A stretch of 64,000 nucleotides of DNA from Neolewinella antarctica. GTDB taxonomy: Bacteria > Bacteroidota > Bacteroidia > Chitinophagales > Saprospiraceae. Below, piece after piece: positions 37,520 to 46,583 of this stretch. The notes below the pieces were generated by a model. It was not told the origin of the DNA, ran no database searches, and worked only from the letters and a program-made list of their open reading frames with translations. The translations under genes and the position numbers were made by a program. The stretch spans positions 310,001-374,000 of the forward strand of contig NZ_JAATJH010000005.1 of assembly GCF_011927835.1 (NCBI RefSeq), in the 5' to 3' direction. Within the stretch, counting starts at the first letter, position 1. Every line of letters begins with the position of its first letter.

Positions 37520-38617
37520 CTACTCCTCCCCCAACAACCGCACTAGCTCCCTGCCCACCAACCCCGCCGAAGCCGGGTTCTGCCCCGTCACCAGCCGCCC
37601 GTCCACCACCATATTTTCCGCGTAGTTCTCCTTACCGGTAAATATAGCACCCCGCTCCCGCAACACCGTTTCCAGCAAGAACGGTACGACCTGTTCCACC
37701 CGGCCCCCCAATTCTTCACTATCCGTAAACGACGTCAGGCGCTTGCCGTCCACCAGGTAGGAACCGTCGGACAGCGTGACGTTGACGAGCCCCGCCGGAC
37801 CGTGACAAACGCCCGCGACCAAGCCATCATTCTCGTAGATGGTCCGTACGAAGCTTTGCAGCTCGGCGTTGTCCGGGAAATCCCACATGGTGCCGCTACC
37901 GCCAACGAAGTAGATCGCGGCGTATCCCTCGGGGTCGATCGCGGCCGGGGTAGCGGCGTGCTGCAGGGCGTACCACGCGCTGGCGTTCTGAACGAACCAC
38001 AGGTTAAGGGGATCATTCAGATCCGCCCCGTACAGGAATGGGCTTCCACCCCGCGGACTGGCGAAATCCACCGAATACCCGGCGTCGTGGAGGGGTTTGT
38101 AGGCGTGGGAAATCTCGCCGAGGTGCGCACCCGTTTTACGACCGGTGTCGCCCAGCTTTTCGTGGCTGGTAACGACGAAGAGTACGCGTTTGGGGTTCGT
38201 TTGCCGACCGGCCGCCGACTTTACCGCCACGATCCATTGTCCGTCGAGCTTAAGCAAGTTGAGGTAATCGGCAAACTGGAAGCCGGGATACTGGATCTCT
38301 ACGTGGGCCATTGCGGCCGCTCCGGCGTAATCGACTTTGATGATCCGGCCCATGCAGTCTTGCTGCTTACCGGGCGTCACGCCGTCGATGTAATCACCGA
38401 TCGGCCAGGCGTACAGCGTGTCTTCTTTGACGATGCGGATGTCGGCGTTCGGGTGAAAGGTCTCGCGGAGGAGTTCCGGCTTGCCGAGATTACGGCCGTC
38501 GATGTATTTCTGAACGGCGACGCGGATGGCTACTTCCTCTTCCGAATACGGGAGATCCTGGGCGGCGAGGGTGGTGGTGCAAAACAGTAGCGTAAGGAGA
38601 AAAAAGTAAAAGCGCAT
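37520..38617 (-). CDS. Secreted NTF2-like / DJ-1-PfpI fusion protein
   Basis: Exported 365-aa two-domain protein. The signal peptide is MRFYFFLLTLLFCTTTLAAQ. Residues ~25-140 are an NTF2-like (lumazine-binding-type) domain: EEVAIRVAVQKYIDGRNLGKPELLRETFHPNADI...WIVAVKS. Residues ~148-365 are a DJ-1/PfpI class I amidotransferase-like domain with VLFVVTSHEKLGDTGRKTGAHLGEISHAYKPL (Hsp31-type start with a Glu) and the nucleophile elbow VAGVCHGPAGLVNV (Cys-His). Such DJ-1 proteins act as glyoxalase/deglycase or chaperone; an exported fusion with NTF2 is less usual. Monocistronic, on the minus strand beside a membrane AraC-type regulator. Confidence 0.83.
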   Translation of the reverse strand: MRFYFFLLTLLFCTTTLAAQDLPYSEEEVAIRVAVQKYIDGRNLGKPELLRETFHPNADIRIVKEDTLYAWPIGDYIDGVTPGKQQDCMGRIIKVDYAGAAAMAHVEIQYPGFQFADYLNLLKLDGQWIVAVKSAAGRQTNPKRVLFVVTSHEKLGDTGRKTGAHLGEISHAYKPLHDAGYSVDFASPRGGSPFLYGADLNDPLNLWFVQNASAWYALQHAATPAAIDPEGYAAIYFVGGSGTMWDFPDNAELQSFVRTIYENDGLVAGVCHGPAGLVNVTLSDGSYLVDGKRLTSFTDSEELGGRVEQVVPFLLETVLRERGAIFTGKENYAENMVVDGRLVTGQNPASAGLVGRELVRLLGEE

Positions 38618-38699
38618 TGCGGGGAGGGTTTTGGTGTAGCAATGCTCAAAAGTGCCCCCGTGGGCTGATCTGGCCTACCGAGATCGCGATCCCGGCGGA

Positions 38700-39758
38700 C
38701 TAGATCGCGATGTCGGCCGCTTTTTGGTAGGATTTGGCCGTTTGCCCCGTAAATTCTCGAAAGTAACTATTGAAGGAAGACAAGCTGTTGAAGCCGCTGT
38801 CGTAGGCGATGGCAGATATTTTGTGGTCCGCCCGGTTGGGGTCCAGCAGTAATTTTTGCGCCTCCGCCACCCGGGCCCGGGCGATGTAGCGGGAGTAATT
38901 CTCTCCAGTCGCTTGGTTGATGAGGCGCGACAGGTCTTTGCCAGGCGTGCCCAGCCGTCCGCCCAGTTTGGCCAGCGTGAGGTCGGGTTCCAGGTGGGGG
39001 CGGGCGGTGGTCATGTAGTCCGTGAGCTTGGCCATACCCGCCGCGAGTTCCGCCGCGCCCAGCTGCACGCCAACGGGTTTGATGGGCTCGTCCGTGGCGA
39101 TCGGACGGTTGTTCCGGCGGAAAAACCAGTGCAGAACGGATACGTACAGCAGAAAAGTGAAGGAGAGCGCTCCGGTGATGTAGGACGTGTAACTGGCCGT
39201 CTCGTAGGCAACGTAAACCACCAGCGTGCCGCCGACGATGTTGAGTAGCCAGACTTGATCGCCGGTAAGTTTGCCGTGTTCTTCCCACGCCGCCTTCAGG
39301 ACGGGCCGCAGCCGCCACAAACTAAGCAGGATGTACCCCAGCCAAACCTTATAGATCGCCTCGACGATCCACCCCCAGTTCAGGTTTGGGCCGCCGTAAG
39401 GGTAAGCAAAACCCAGCACGGCGAGGGCGACGGCCCAGGGCGCAACGTGCAGGTACCAGCGCCGGTTAGCGACCTCCCCCGACGCGGTCGTCATGCTGCG
39501 CACGTACAGGTACAGAAAGGGGCCGATCAGGCAGCAAGCGATGAGGCCGGTGGTGATGAAAAGTGAAAACAGTCCGCCGTTGAAGTACAGAAAGACCGAT
39601 TTAATGATCCGAATACTCAGCATCAGTAGCAGTCCGCCGAGGAAATAATCGGAGCGCCTTTTCTCCCCGCGCTTCAGCAGGAACCACGCGCTGAGCGCGA
39701 ATCCGTTCAGGGCTCCGAGCGCGGAAAACAGGAAGATGAACTGCTGCTCGATGGTCAT
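38700..39758 (-). CDS. AraC-family regulator with N-terminal membrane domain
   Basis: 352-aa protein starting at the ATG at 39758 (MTIEQQFIFLFSALGAL); the frame is open further upstream without conserved features. Six or seven hydrophobic helices fill residues ~5-225 (GALNGFALSAWFLL, YFLGGLLLMLSIRII, LFITTGLIACCLIGPFLYLYV). The last ~110 residues are an AraC HTH: LTLAKLGGRLGTPGKDLSRLIN and ISAIAYDSGFNSLSSFNSYFREFTGQTAKSYQK, the FxSxSxFxRxFKxxxGxTPxxYR signature. It probably senses a signal in the membrane and regulates nearby genes; the target is unknown. It is divergent from the oxidoreductase gene. Confidence 0.9.
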   Translation of the reverse strand: MTIEQQFIFLFSALGALNGFALSAWFLLKRGEKRRSDYFLGGLLLMLSIRIIKSVFLYFNGGLFSLFITTGLIACCLIGPFLYLYVRSMTTASGEVANRRWYLHVAPWAVALAVLGFAYPYGGPNLNWGWIVEAIYKVWLGYILLSLWRLRPVLKAAWEEHGKLTGDQVWLLNIVGGTLVVYVAYETASYTSYITGALSFTFLLYVSVLHWFFRRNNRPIATDEPIKPVGVQLGAAELAAGMAKLTDYMTTARPHLEPDLTLAKLGGRLGTPGKDLSRLINQATGENYSRYIARARVAEAQKLLLDPNRADHKISAIAYDSGFNSLSSFNSYFREFTGQTAKSYQKAADIAI

Positions 39759-39799
39759 TGGCCAGCTAAGGTTGTTGGTGAGGTTCAAAGATAGGGGCG

Positions 39800-39817
39800 T
39801 CCCGATTGCTATCGGGA
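39800..39817. repeat. CCCGAT-ATCGGG palindromic repeat
   Basis: TCCCGAT (39800-39806) and ATCGGGA (39811-39817) separated by TGCT, upstream of the AraC-type gene. A relative with the centre AGCT, CCCCGATAGCTATCGGGG, lies at 61151-61168 inside the tricorn-like gene, and CGTCCCGA/TCGGGACG at 50363-50383. Confidence 0.6.
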
Positions 39818-40016
39818 TGGGTGCCAAGCTCAGGGATTGCGGAGCGCGGTGTAAATTAGGTGCTTCGTCGCTCACCCGGTTCACTTCACCGTATTTTACC
39901 GCCAATAACATAGGCCATGCCTCCCTCCCAAGACTCCAGAGGAGTCCAACCATAAACCAAGGGTGCAACCCTGGACCTAGTACCCACCCAAAACCAAAGG
40001 TTACTCCACTAACCCA

Positions 40017-40032
40017 GCACCCGCGACCGCGC
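40017..40032. repeat. Copy of the 16-bp GCACCYGCGNCCGCGC element
   Basis: Exact GCACCCGCGACCGCGC ending 7 bp before the oxidoreductase ATG at 40040, so it lies where a ribosome-binding region would be. Confidence 0.7.
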
Positions 40033-40039
40033 CGCCCCC

Positions 40040-41044
40040 ATGCAAAAACCCATACCCAACAAACCTCTACGCTGGGGAATAATAGGCTGCGGAAACGTAA
40101 CCGAAACAAAATCCGGCCCCGCCTACCAAAAAACGCCCGGCTTCCAACTAAGCGCCGTCATGCGCCGCGACGCGGAAAAGCTGGCCGACTACGCTCGCCG
40201 CCACAATATCCCAAAAACGTGCACGGACGCCCAGGCGCTAATCGACGACCCCGAGATCGACGCCATCTACATCGCCACCCCGCCGGATGCGCACAAGGAA
40301 TACGGCCTCCGAGTCGCCGCCGCCGGCAAACCCTGCTGCATCGAAAAACCATTGGCGCCGTGTTACGCAGATTCGAAAGCAATCGTGGAAGCCTTCGCCA
40401 CCGCCAACGTACCGCTCTTCGTAGCTTACTACCGACGAACGCTGCCACGCTTCGAACAGATAAAAACCTGGCTGCAAGAAGGTGCCATCGGCGAAGTACG
40501 CCACCTCAACTGGCAATTCTGCCGCCCCCCGAGCGCCACCGATCTTGCTCGCGAAGACAACTGGCGAACCGACGCCAAAGTCGCTCCCGGCGGCTACTTC
40601 GACGACCTGGCCAGCCACGGCCTTGACCTCTTCACCCACTACCTCGGAAACATAACTGACGTCCACGGTTTTGCCGTGAACCAACAGGGTTTGTACGGTG
40701 CCAAAGACGCTCTTTCCGCCACCTGGCTCCACGCAAGCGGCGCAACGGGCGCGGCCAGCTGGAACTTCGGTAGTTGGCAATCAATGGACCGGGTAGAAAT
40801 TTTTGGCAGTAGTGGAACCATCGAATTCTCCGTTTTCGCCGACGGACCGGTTAAACTTACCACCGATGACCGGCAGGCAGCTTTGAATATTGACCACCCG
40901 CCGCACGTTCAGTTGCCCCACGTAGAAAGCATGGCGCGGCACCTTTTTGAAGCGGAATTTGAGCATCCGTCGCTGGGGGCAAGTGCACTGCACACCAGCT
41001 GGGTAATGGACCAGATCTTGGATCAAGTAGCTAAGCTTACGTAG
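40040..41044 (+). CDS. Gfo/Idh/MocA family oxidoreductase
   Basis: Cytoplasmic NAD(P)-dependent sugar or inositol dehydrogenase, 334 aa. The N-terminal Rossmann fold begins LRWGIIGCGNVTE (GxGxxG-like), with IDAIYIATPPDAH and the family EKP motif in CCIEKPLAPCY (Lys near residue 102). The C-terminal alpha/beta dimerisation domain includes GGYFDDLASHGLDLFTHYLG, whose Asp/His are the usual catalytic pair. No secretion signal, so not one of the Tat-exported Bacteroidota forms. The substrate is unknown. Confidence 0.9.
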   Translation: MQKPIPNKPLRWGIIGCGNVTETKSGPAYQKTPGFQLSAVMRRDAEKLADYARRHNIPKTCTDAQALIDDPEIDAIYIATPPDAHKEYGLRVAAAGKPCCIEKPLAPCYADSKAIVEAFATANVPLFVAYYRRTLPRFEQIKTWLQEGAIGEVRHLNWQFCRPPSATDLAREDNWRTDAKVAPGGYFDDLASHGLDLFTHYLGNITDVHGFAVNQQGLYGAKDALSATWLHASGATGAASWNFGSWQSMDRVEIFGSSGTIEFSVFADGPVKLTTDDRQAALNIDHPPHVQLPHVESMARHLFEAEFEHPSLGASALHTSWVMDQILDQVAKLT

Positions 41045-41260
41045 AGGGGTTTTCCCTAGTCGCAAAAAGAGTAGAACACACAAGACACAAAATAGAACAT
41101 AAGCATAAAATAGAGTGCGCACGCTGATTTTTACTAGCTTTTACTTTTGTGCTTTTCCCTTCCTTTTGTGCTTTATGTGTTAAAAATCAATCAGAGACAA
41201 CTGAAGTAACCCACCAAAAACCAAGTCCCCCAATTCCAGGTTAGGCCACAAACCCATTCC

Positions 41261-42022
41261 ATGTTTCAGTTCAACAGCCTGGTCATCGCCGGCTTTCTCT
41301 TCCTGCTGATCGTCATCGCCAACGAAGTCGGGCTACGGATCGGGGAGTATTTCGAAGGCAAGTCGGACGAAGACATCAAGTCACAAACCACCGCCATCCA
41401 GGGGGGCATCATCGGCCTGTTGGCCCTGGTGCTGGGCTTTTCTTTCAACATGTCATTGCAGCGCTACGACAGCCGGGCCGGCGCCGAAGTGGCCGAAGCC
41501 AACGCCATCGGCACCGCCGTTTTACGAACCGATTTACTGCCCGCGCCCTACTCCACCCGCGCCCAGGAACAACTCGACGAATACATCGCCCTGCGGCTGG
41601 AAATCAACGACACCGACCTGACGCAGTTAGACGTGCGCAAACAACTCAACAACCGCACGTCCGACCTACAAAATCGCATTTGGAACACCGGGATGGACGC
41701 TGCGGAGCGGGAGCCCAACCCGGTAAAAACGGGCTACTACGTCCAGGCCATCAACGACATGATCGACGCCCAGGGCGCACGCAACGACGTGCTTTCTCGC
41801 CACATCCCGCCGGCGATTTTTTACCTGCTGTTCGTCATCTTCGTCGCAACGGCCGGCCTCATCGGCTATTCCAGCGGCCTGGGGCGCAAGACGTCCCGCG
41901 CACCTGCGCTCATCCTCGGCCTGCTGATTTCCATGATGGTTTTCATCATCCTCGACCTCGACCGCCCGCGCCGGGGCATGATCGAAGTGAAGCAGGATAG
42001 TATGGAGGCGTTGGTGAAGTAG
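41261..42022 (+). CDS. Bestrophin-like (DUF4239) membrane protein
   Basis: 253-aa membrane protein with two N-terminal helices (VIAGFLFLLIVIANEVGL; GGIIGLLALVLGFSFNMSL), a ~110-residue soluble, helical middle (AGAEVAEANAIGTAVLRTDLL, then EQLDEYIALRLEIND), and two C-terminal helices (PPAIFYLLFVIFVATAGLIGY; ALILGLLISMMVFIILDLDRP). This layout and the closing LDLDRPRRGxI match DUF4239 proteins, called bestrophin-like. An anion channel role is suggested by the name only. Apparently a single-gene unit. Confidence 0.82.
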   Translation: MFQFNSLVIAGFLFLLIVIANEVGLRIGEYFEGKSDEDIKSQTTAIQGGIIGLLALVLGFSFNMSLQRYDSRAGAEVAEANAIGTAVLRTDLLPAPYSTRAQEQLDEYIALRLEINDTDLTQLDVRKQLNNRTSDLQNRIWNTGMDAAEREPNPVKTGYYVQAINDMIDAQGARNDVLSRHIPPAIFYLLFVIFVATAGLIGYSSGLGRKTSRAPALILGLLISMMVFIILDLDRPRRGMIEVKQDSMEALVK

Positions 42023-42034
42023 TCGCTGTTAAGG

Positions 42035-42050
42035 GCGCTGTCGCGGGTGC
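42035..42050. repeat. Copy of the 16-bp GCACCYGCGNCCGCGC element (inverted, one mismatch)
   Basis: GCGCTGTCGCGGGTGC, 12 bp after the bestrophin-like stop codon. Confidence 0.55.
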
Positions 42051-42159
42051 CGGGTAAGAACGTAAGCATCAGGGTTAAGAGGTTTACCCCGTTAAGACCA
42101 GCATCAAACCATCCTCCGTGCGATCAGTTTATCGGACGTAAGCACCCCCTACTCACTGA

Positions 42160-43011
42160 ATGACCCTAAAAAACATCGGTTTCCGCTACGGTACCCACGA
42201 GGTTTTTCGCGGGTTGAATCTTCGGTTGGAGCCCGGGACTATTTACGGTCTGGTCGGCCCGAACGGCGTGGGGAAGACGACTTTGTTGTCCATCATCGCG
42301 GGCATTCTACCGGGCTATACTGGAGAACTGTCTGAGATAGACCGCCCGGGCTTGCTCTTACAAAACACCTCCTTCTACGAGAACCTGACCGGCTGGGAAA
42401 ACCTACAATTGATCTGCCGGGAGAAAGGTATTAACCAACGCGAAGTAGCCAAAGTCCTCCACCTGGTGGACGTGAACGACGCGCTGGCGGCGAAGAAATT
42501 CCGGGCCTATTCCCAGGGCTACAAACAACGCTTCGGGATCGCCAGAAGCTTCTTATCCAACGGCAATCTGGTGCTGCTCGACGAACCCTTCACCGCCGTC
42601 GACGTCGACACGATCGGTCTGCTGAAAGCGGCGCTCCTGAAATTCGTCTCCGCAACCGGCAAAACCGTCGTTATCTCTTCCCACCAACTGCGGGAAATTG
42701 AGGAGATCATTGACGTTTCGCTGGTCGTAAATAATAAATGCGTCACTGAATTCCTGGCGACCGCTACGGAGTCAGCTACCATCAATACGCTCTACATTAC
42801 GCTGGGTACTACCCCGGAAACGGATGCTGACCTAAGTAACTGCCCACTGTTGAATGATACCAAAACCGTCGGTAATATTGTCGCGGCCCACTTGTTGCCG
42901 GAGGTCAGTTCCGGCCAGGTGGTGGATTGGATGGAAACCCACAAAATTTCCTGGAAGCGGATCGACAAAAAGATGCCGCTGGAATACCTCTACGCAACAA
43001 CGACCAAATGA
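42160..43011 (+). CDS. ABC transporter ATP-binding protein
   Basis: 283-aa cytoplasmic ABC ATPase. Walker A GLVGPNGVGKTTLL (~residues 30-43), Q-loop LLLQNTSFYENLTG, a divergent signature YSQGYKQRFGIA, Walker B NLVLLDEPFTAVD, and H-loop VVISSHQLREIEE. The C-terminal ~80 residues are a substrate-class extension. It overlaps the permease gene by 4 bp (ATGA), giving a coupled ABC-2-type exporter. Substrate unknown. Confidence 0.93.
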   Translation: MTLKNIGFRYGTHEVFRGLNLRLEPGTIYGLVGPNGVGKTTLLSIIAGILPGYTGELSEIDRPGLLLQNTSFYENLTGWENLQLICREKGINQREVAKVLHLVDVNDALAAKKFRAYSQGYKQRFGIARSFLSNGNLVLLDEPFTAVDVDTIGLLKAALLKFVSATGKTVVISSHQLREIEEIIDVSLVVNNKCVTEFLATATESATINTLYITLGTTPETDADLSNCPLLNDTKTVGNIVAAHLLPEVSSGQVVDWMETHKISWKRIDKKMPLEYLYATTTK

Positions 43012-43727
43012 AGGCACCCTCCCTCTTCGTGCTGGAATTCAAAAAGTTAAGCCCCGCCTTACTTGCCTTCGTCGTGCTCGGGTTCACCGGGCTTCCGTTT
43101 CTGCTTACGGAGGTGTTCGTGGTGTTCAAGCGAAGTGCGCTTTCCGGTCAGCCGGTGGAATTGGTCGTGTCCAACAACGTCGGCTCCTGGTCAGCGCTGC
43201 TGTATCCGCTGCTCGTCATCGTGCTGACGCAGTCGGTGGTCGATGTAGAACGGCAGGGGAATCTGTTGCTCTACGGAAAGTCTTACCGGCGGACTTGGGT
43301 GGGTTTTTACGGGCGGAAAGTGGCCGTCGTGTTTACGCTCCTTACCCTGGTAACCTTGCTGAACGTGCTTTTCAATGGCTTGCTGGTCTGGTCCGTAACC
43401 GGGTTCATGGTGGCGAAGGACGCGGGTGCAATGATCGTTAGTGCGAGCCTGGATTTTTTGGCGGTACTGCTAGCTTTCATACCGATGATCTGCTTTCACT
43501 TGACGATTGCGTTGGTGGTCAGGAAGCCCGGGGTAGCCTATCTGGTTGGTATCTTGTTGGTAATCCTGGGTATACCGATCATCAATCTAACGGATTTAGT
43601 GGTCAATCCCTACAGTTTCGGAATCGCGGCGTTAAAGCCCGGGATCGATTATTTAGCCATTGCTGCTTCCGGAGCTATCATTACAGTAATGTCGTGCTAC
43701 GCCGCTATTTGGAGGCTGAAGAAGTGA
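43008..43727 (+). CDS. ABC-2-type transporter permease
   Basis: 239-aa inner-membrane protein starting at the ATG at 43008 inside the ATGA overlap with the ATPase gene. Six hydrophobic segments: LSPALLAFVVLGFTGLPFLL, WSALLYPLLVIVLTQSVVDV, VAVVFTLLTLVTLLNVLFNGLLV, LDFLAVLLAFIPMICFHLTIAL, AYLVGILLVILGIPIINL, and YLAIAASGAIITVMSCYAAI. This is the size of the short ABC-2 permeases of Bacteroidota that work with a DR/BcrA-like ATPase. Probably an exporter for a lipid or antimicrobial compound; not provable here. Confidence 0.85.
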   Translation: MKAPSLFVLEFKKLSPALLAFVVLGFTGLPFLLTEVFVVFKRSALSGQPVELVVSNNVGSWSALLYPLLVIVLTQSVVDVERQGNLLLYGKSYRRTWVGFYGRKVAVVFTLLTLVTLLNVLFNGLLVWSVTGFMVAKDAGAMIVSASLDFLAVLLAFIPMICFHLTIALVVRKPGVAYLVGILLVILGIPIINLTDLVVNPYSFGIAALKPGIDYLAIAASGAIITVMSCYAAIWRLKK

Positions 43728-43745
43728 GGCCCCGTACGGTTTCCT

Positions 43746-44681
43746 TTAAACCCGCTCCACCTCCGTAGTATAATTAAACGTCACTTTTCCCAAATCCGCA
43801 GTCCCCACGATCGGCGCGGCGTTGGCCGGGTCGGCGGTGGCGGCCAGCGGAATGTGTCCTTCCCCGGTAAACAGTCCGGAAGTAGCGTCGATTCCCACCC
43901 AGCCGGCACCGGGGAGGTAGACTTCGCACCAGGCATGGAGATCGGCAAAATCTTCCTTAATACTATTCGGCTCGGGCTGTTCGGGAACGAGCTGGATGAG
44001 GTAACCGGAAACAAACCTTGCGCCCAGACCGAAGTGACGCAGCACCTGAATGAGTAACCAAGCCGAATCCCGGCAAGAACCATTCCGCCGGGAAAGGGTC
44101 GTCTCGCAAGTCTGTACGCCCGGCTCCATCCGCACGTCGTAGTCGACGTAGCCGGCGATAAATCCGGCGAGCTCCACGAGGGCATCCACCGTGCTTTTAC
44201 CAATTAAACCTTGCACCTGCGGCCGCGCCACAAAATCTTTTAACAAGGGACCGCGCTCGGAAAGCTCCAGGTAAAGCCCGAGTTGCTTGCGAAGAGCAGG
44301 GGTGTAATCAAAAGGAAAATTCAGCGCCTCGTGCTCCAGGAAAAAGTCGAAAGGGTTGATGACGGACATCTCCGTGACGAGCTCCACGTCGATCGTCAGG
44401 TGGTCCGTCGGCTCCGTGAAAACGGCGCGTGCCTGGAAGTTGCCGAGTGGATCTTGCTGCCAATTGAGATAGTGGCCGGGCGGGTCGATGCGCAAACTAT
44501 AGCGCTCGATCAGGTTACGCGCGTGCGGCGCCGGGCGGAGCCGGATCACCTGCGGCGACAGTTGCACGGGCTGGTCGTAACGGTAACTCGTGTGGTGACG
44601 TAAAGCTACGCGGAGGGGCTTGGGGGCCTGGTTGTCTTGTGGTCTGATGTTGTGGTAGTCTGGTGGTGTGGTAGCTATCAA
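43746..44681 (-). CDS. Transglutaminase-like cysteine protease (bacterial transglutaminase N-terminal type)
   Basis: 311-aa protein. It has a bacterial transglutaminase N-terminal beta domain (HHTSYRYDQPVQLSPQVIRLRPAP), then the papain-like core: Cys in RRNGSCRDSAWLLIQVLRHFGL, His in DLHAWCEVYLPGAGW and Asp in GIDATSG. It ends near residue 311, without the large DUF2126 extension carried by longer relatives. It is divergent from the ATP-grasp and alpha-E genes (247 bp apart); the three families form a known conserved cluster proposed to synthesise and process peptide modifications. No signal peptide, so probably cytoplasmic. Confidence 0.9.
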   Translation of the reverse strand: MIATTPPDYHNIRPQDNQAPKPLRVALRHHTSYRYDQPVQLSPQVIRLRPAPHARNLIERYSLRIDPPGHYLNWQQDPLGNFQARAVFTEPTDHLTIDVELVTEMSVINPFDFFLEHEALNFPFDYTPALRKQLGLYLELSERGPLLKDFVARPQVQGLIGKSTVDALVELAGFIAGYVDYDVRMEPGVQTCETTLSRRNGSCRDSAWLLIQVLRHFGLGARFVSGYLIQLVPEQPEPNSIKEDFADLHAWCEVYLPGAGWVGIDATSGLFTGEGHIPLAATADPANAAPIVGTADLGKVTFNYTTEVERV

Positions 44682-44928
44682 AAAAAACGCTCCCGTCCTA
44701 ATTGCTGGTGAATATAGCTGGTTTGTCGGAAGGTATTACCACAACCCGTGTTCGTTGATGAAGGTTATGAACGGGGCGATAGTGTGCAAGCCGGCAGCGC
44801 GTGTTTTTTAACAATATGGGGCCACGGTTCCTTTGTCAAGTCAATTGTGCCTACCTTGTACGATCGTAGCCGAGCTAATCTCAGCCACCGTTTTCTACCT
44901 TTTCGTTTCTCTAGTTCGACCATCAAGA

Positions 44929-46527
44929 ATGAATAATAGCGCAGGTTTATTTGCCAATTACGACGTGCAGAAAGGCACGCTCGACGAGGCCTTTTCCAAT
45001 TTTAAAGCAGCTTATCCGAAGTACAACCTCATTCGGGAACGATTCGGAAAACTGAAACTGGCCGAATTCCGCCGACTCAACGAAAGTGCTAAATTATCTT
45101 TCCTCAATCAAGGAATTACCTACGCCGTCTACTCGGATCAGGGTGGCGGCACGGAGCGCGTCTTCCCCTTCGATCTCTTCCCCCGCGTCATCACGGCCGG
45201 GGAGTGGGCGGACCTCGAAGTCGGCCTGCTGCAACGCAACAAAGCCCTCAACTTATTCCTGGAGGACGTTTACAACGACCAAAAAATCCTGAAGGATAAG
45301 GTCGTCCCAGAATCCATCATCCGTAGCTCGGCCCACTACGTCCCGGCCATGGAAGGCTTCAGGCCCGCCGGTGGCATTTACACCCAGATTTGCGGTACCG
45401 ACCTGGTGCGGCACACGGATGGCAATTTCTACGTCCTCGAAGACAACCTGCGCAGCCCCTCCGGTGTCAGCTACGTGCTCTCCAACCGGCAGGCGATGCG
45501 GCGGACGCTTTACGACCTGTTCACCCAGACGCGGGTGGAAGACGTGAGCGAGTACCCGAAAATGCTGCTGGATACCCTGAAATCAGTAGCCCCACGGCCG
45601 GATAATCCTAATTGCTGCGTCCTCACGCCGGGTCACTTCAACTCAGCTTACTACGAACACAGCCTCCTCGCTCAGCGAATGGGAATAGACCTCGTGCAGG
45701 GCTCCGACCTGTTCGTCGATAAAGACGACATCGTTTACGTAAAGACCATTCGCGGCCCGCAACGGATGGACGTGATCTACCGCCGCATCGACGATGATTT
45801 CCTCGACCCGGAAGTCTTCCGTAAAGACAGTATGCTGGGCGTCTCCGGCCTCATGCGCGCCTACCTGGCCGGCAACGTGTCCATCGTGAACGCTCCCGGC
45901 ACCGGAATCGCCGACGACAAAGCCATTTGTGCCTACGTACCCGATATGATCAAATACTACCTCGACGAGGAGCCGATCATCGCCAACGTAAAAACGTATA
46001 TCTGCGACAAGCCGGAAGACCTGAAGTACGTGCTGGAAAACATGAAGGAACTGGTCGTTAAGCCGGTCGATATGTCGGGCGGATACGGCGTGCTGATCTG
46101 CGACAGGCTTAGCAAAGCCGAGCTGGAAGAAGCCGCAGCGGCCCTAAAAGCTAATCCCCGCAACTTCATTGCCCAGCCAAAGATCATGCTCAGTACCCAC
46201 GGTACTTTCATTGAAGAAGAGAACGAATTTCAAGCCCGTCACATCGACTTACGCACCTTTACCCTGCTCGGTAAAGACACCGCCAAAGTCTTACGCGGTG
46301 GCCTGACGCGGGTGGCCCTGACGAAGGGGAGCCTCATCGTTAACTCGTCGCAGGGTGGCGGCTCTAAAGACACCTGGGTAATTGCCGAGGACGGCGTAAC
46401 GCCAAAGGTGAAGCCACGCCACGCCGGTATGACGGCCAAGGGGCGGGCTAGTTTCCAGTCACAGTCCGGGGGCGGGAGTTCCCAGCAGCAAGAGAGCAGT
46501 GACGGCTCTCAGCAGCAACAGGGTTAA
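44929..46527 (+). CDS. Circularly permuted ATP-grasp protein (DUF404/DUF407)
   Basis: 532-aa cytoplasmic protein starting at the ATG at 44929 (MNNSAGLFANYDVQKGTLDE); an upstream in-frame ATG at 44833 gives a less likely leader. Family segments: RVFPFDLFPRVITAGEW, YNDQKILKDKVVPESII, GIYTQICGTDLVRHTDGNFYVLEDNLRSPSGVSYV, and LVVKPVDMSGGYGVLICD with HIDLRTF near the end, which carry the ATP- and metal-binding residues of CP_ATPgrasp proteins. The C-terminus adds a Gln/Ser-rich tail (SQQQESSDGSQQQ). It is predicted to ligate amino acids or peptides. It precedes the alpha-E gene by 56 bp in one operon. Confidence 0.92.
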   Translation: MNNSAGLFANYDVQKGTLDEAFSNFKAAYPKYNLIRERFGKLKLAEFRRLNESAKLSFLNQGITYAVYSDQGGGTERVFPFDLFPRVITAGEWADLEVGLLQRNKALNLFLEDVYNDQKILKDKVVPESIIRSSAHYVPAMEGFRPAGGIYTQICGTDLVRHTDGNFYVLEDNLRSPSGVSYVLSNRQAMRRTLYDLFTQTRVEDVSEYPKMLLDTLKSVAPRPDNPNCCVLTPGHFNSAYYEHSLLAQRMGIDLVQGSDLFVDKDDIVYVKTIRGPQRMDVIYRRIDDDFLDPEVFRKDSMLGVSGLMRAYLAGNVSIVNAPGTGIADDKAICAYVPDMIKYYLDEEPIIANVKTYICDKPEDLKYVLENMKELVVKPVDMSGGYGVLICDRLSKAELEEAAAALKANPRNFIAQPKIMLSTHGTFIEEENEFQARHIDLRTFTLLGKDTAKVLRGGLTRVALTKGSLIVNSSQGGGSKDTWVIAEDGVTPKVKPRHAGMTAKGRASFQSQSGGGSSQQQESSDGSQQQQG

Positions 46528-46583
46528 GCCAAGCCCAACCTTTTTTCGGGGTCCAACCCCACCAACCAACTTAGAATACCAGC

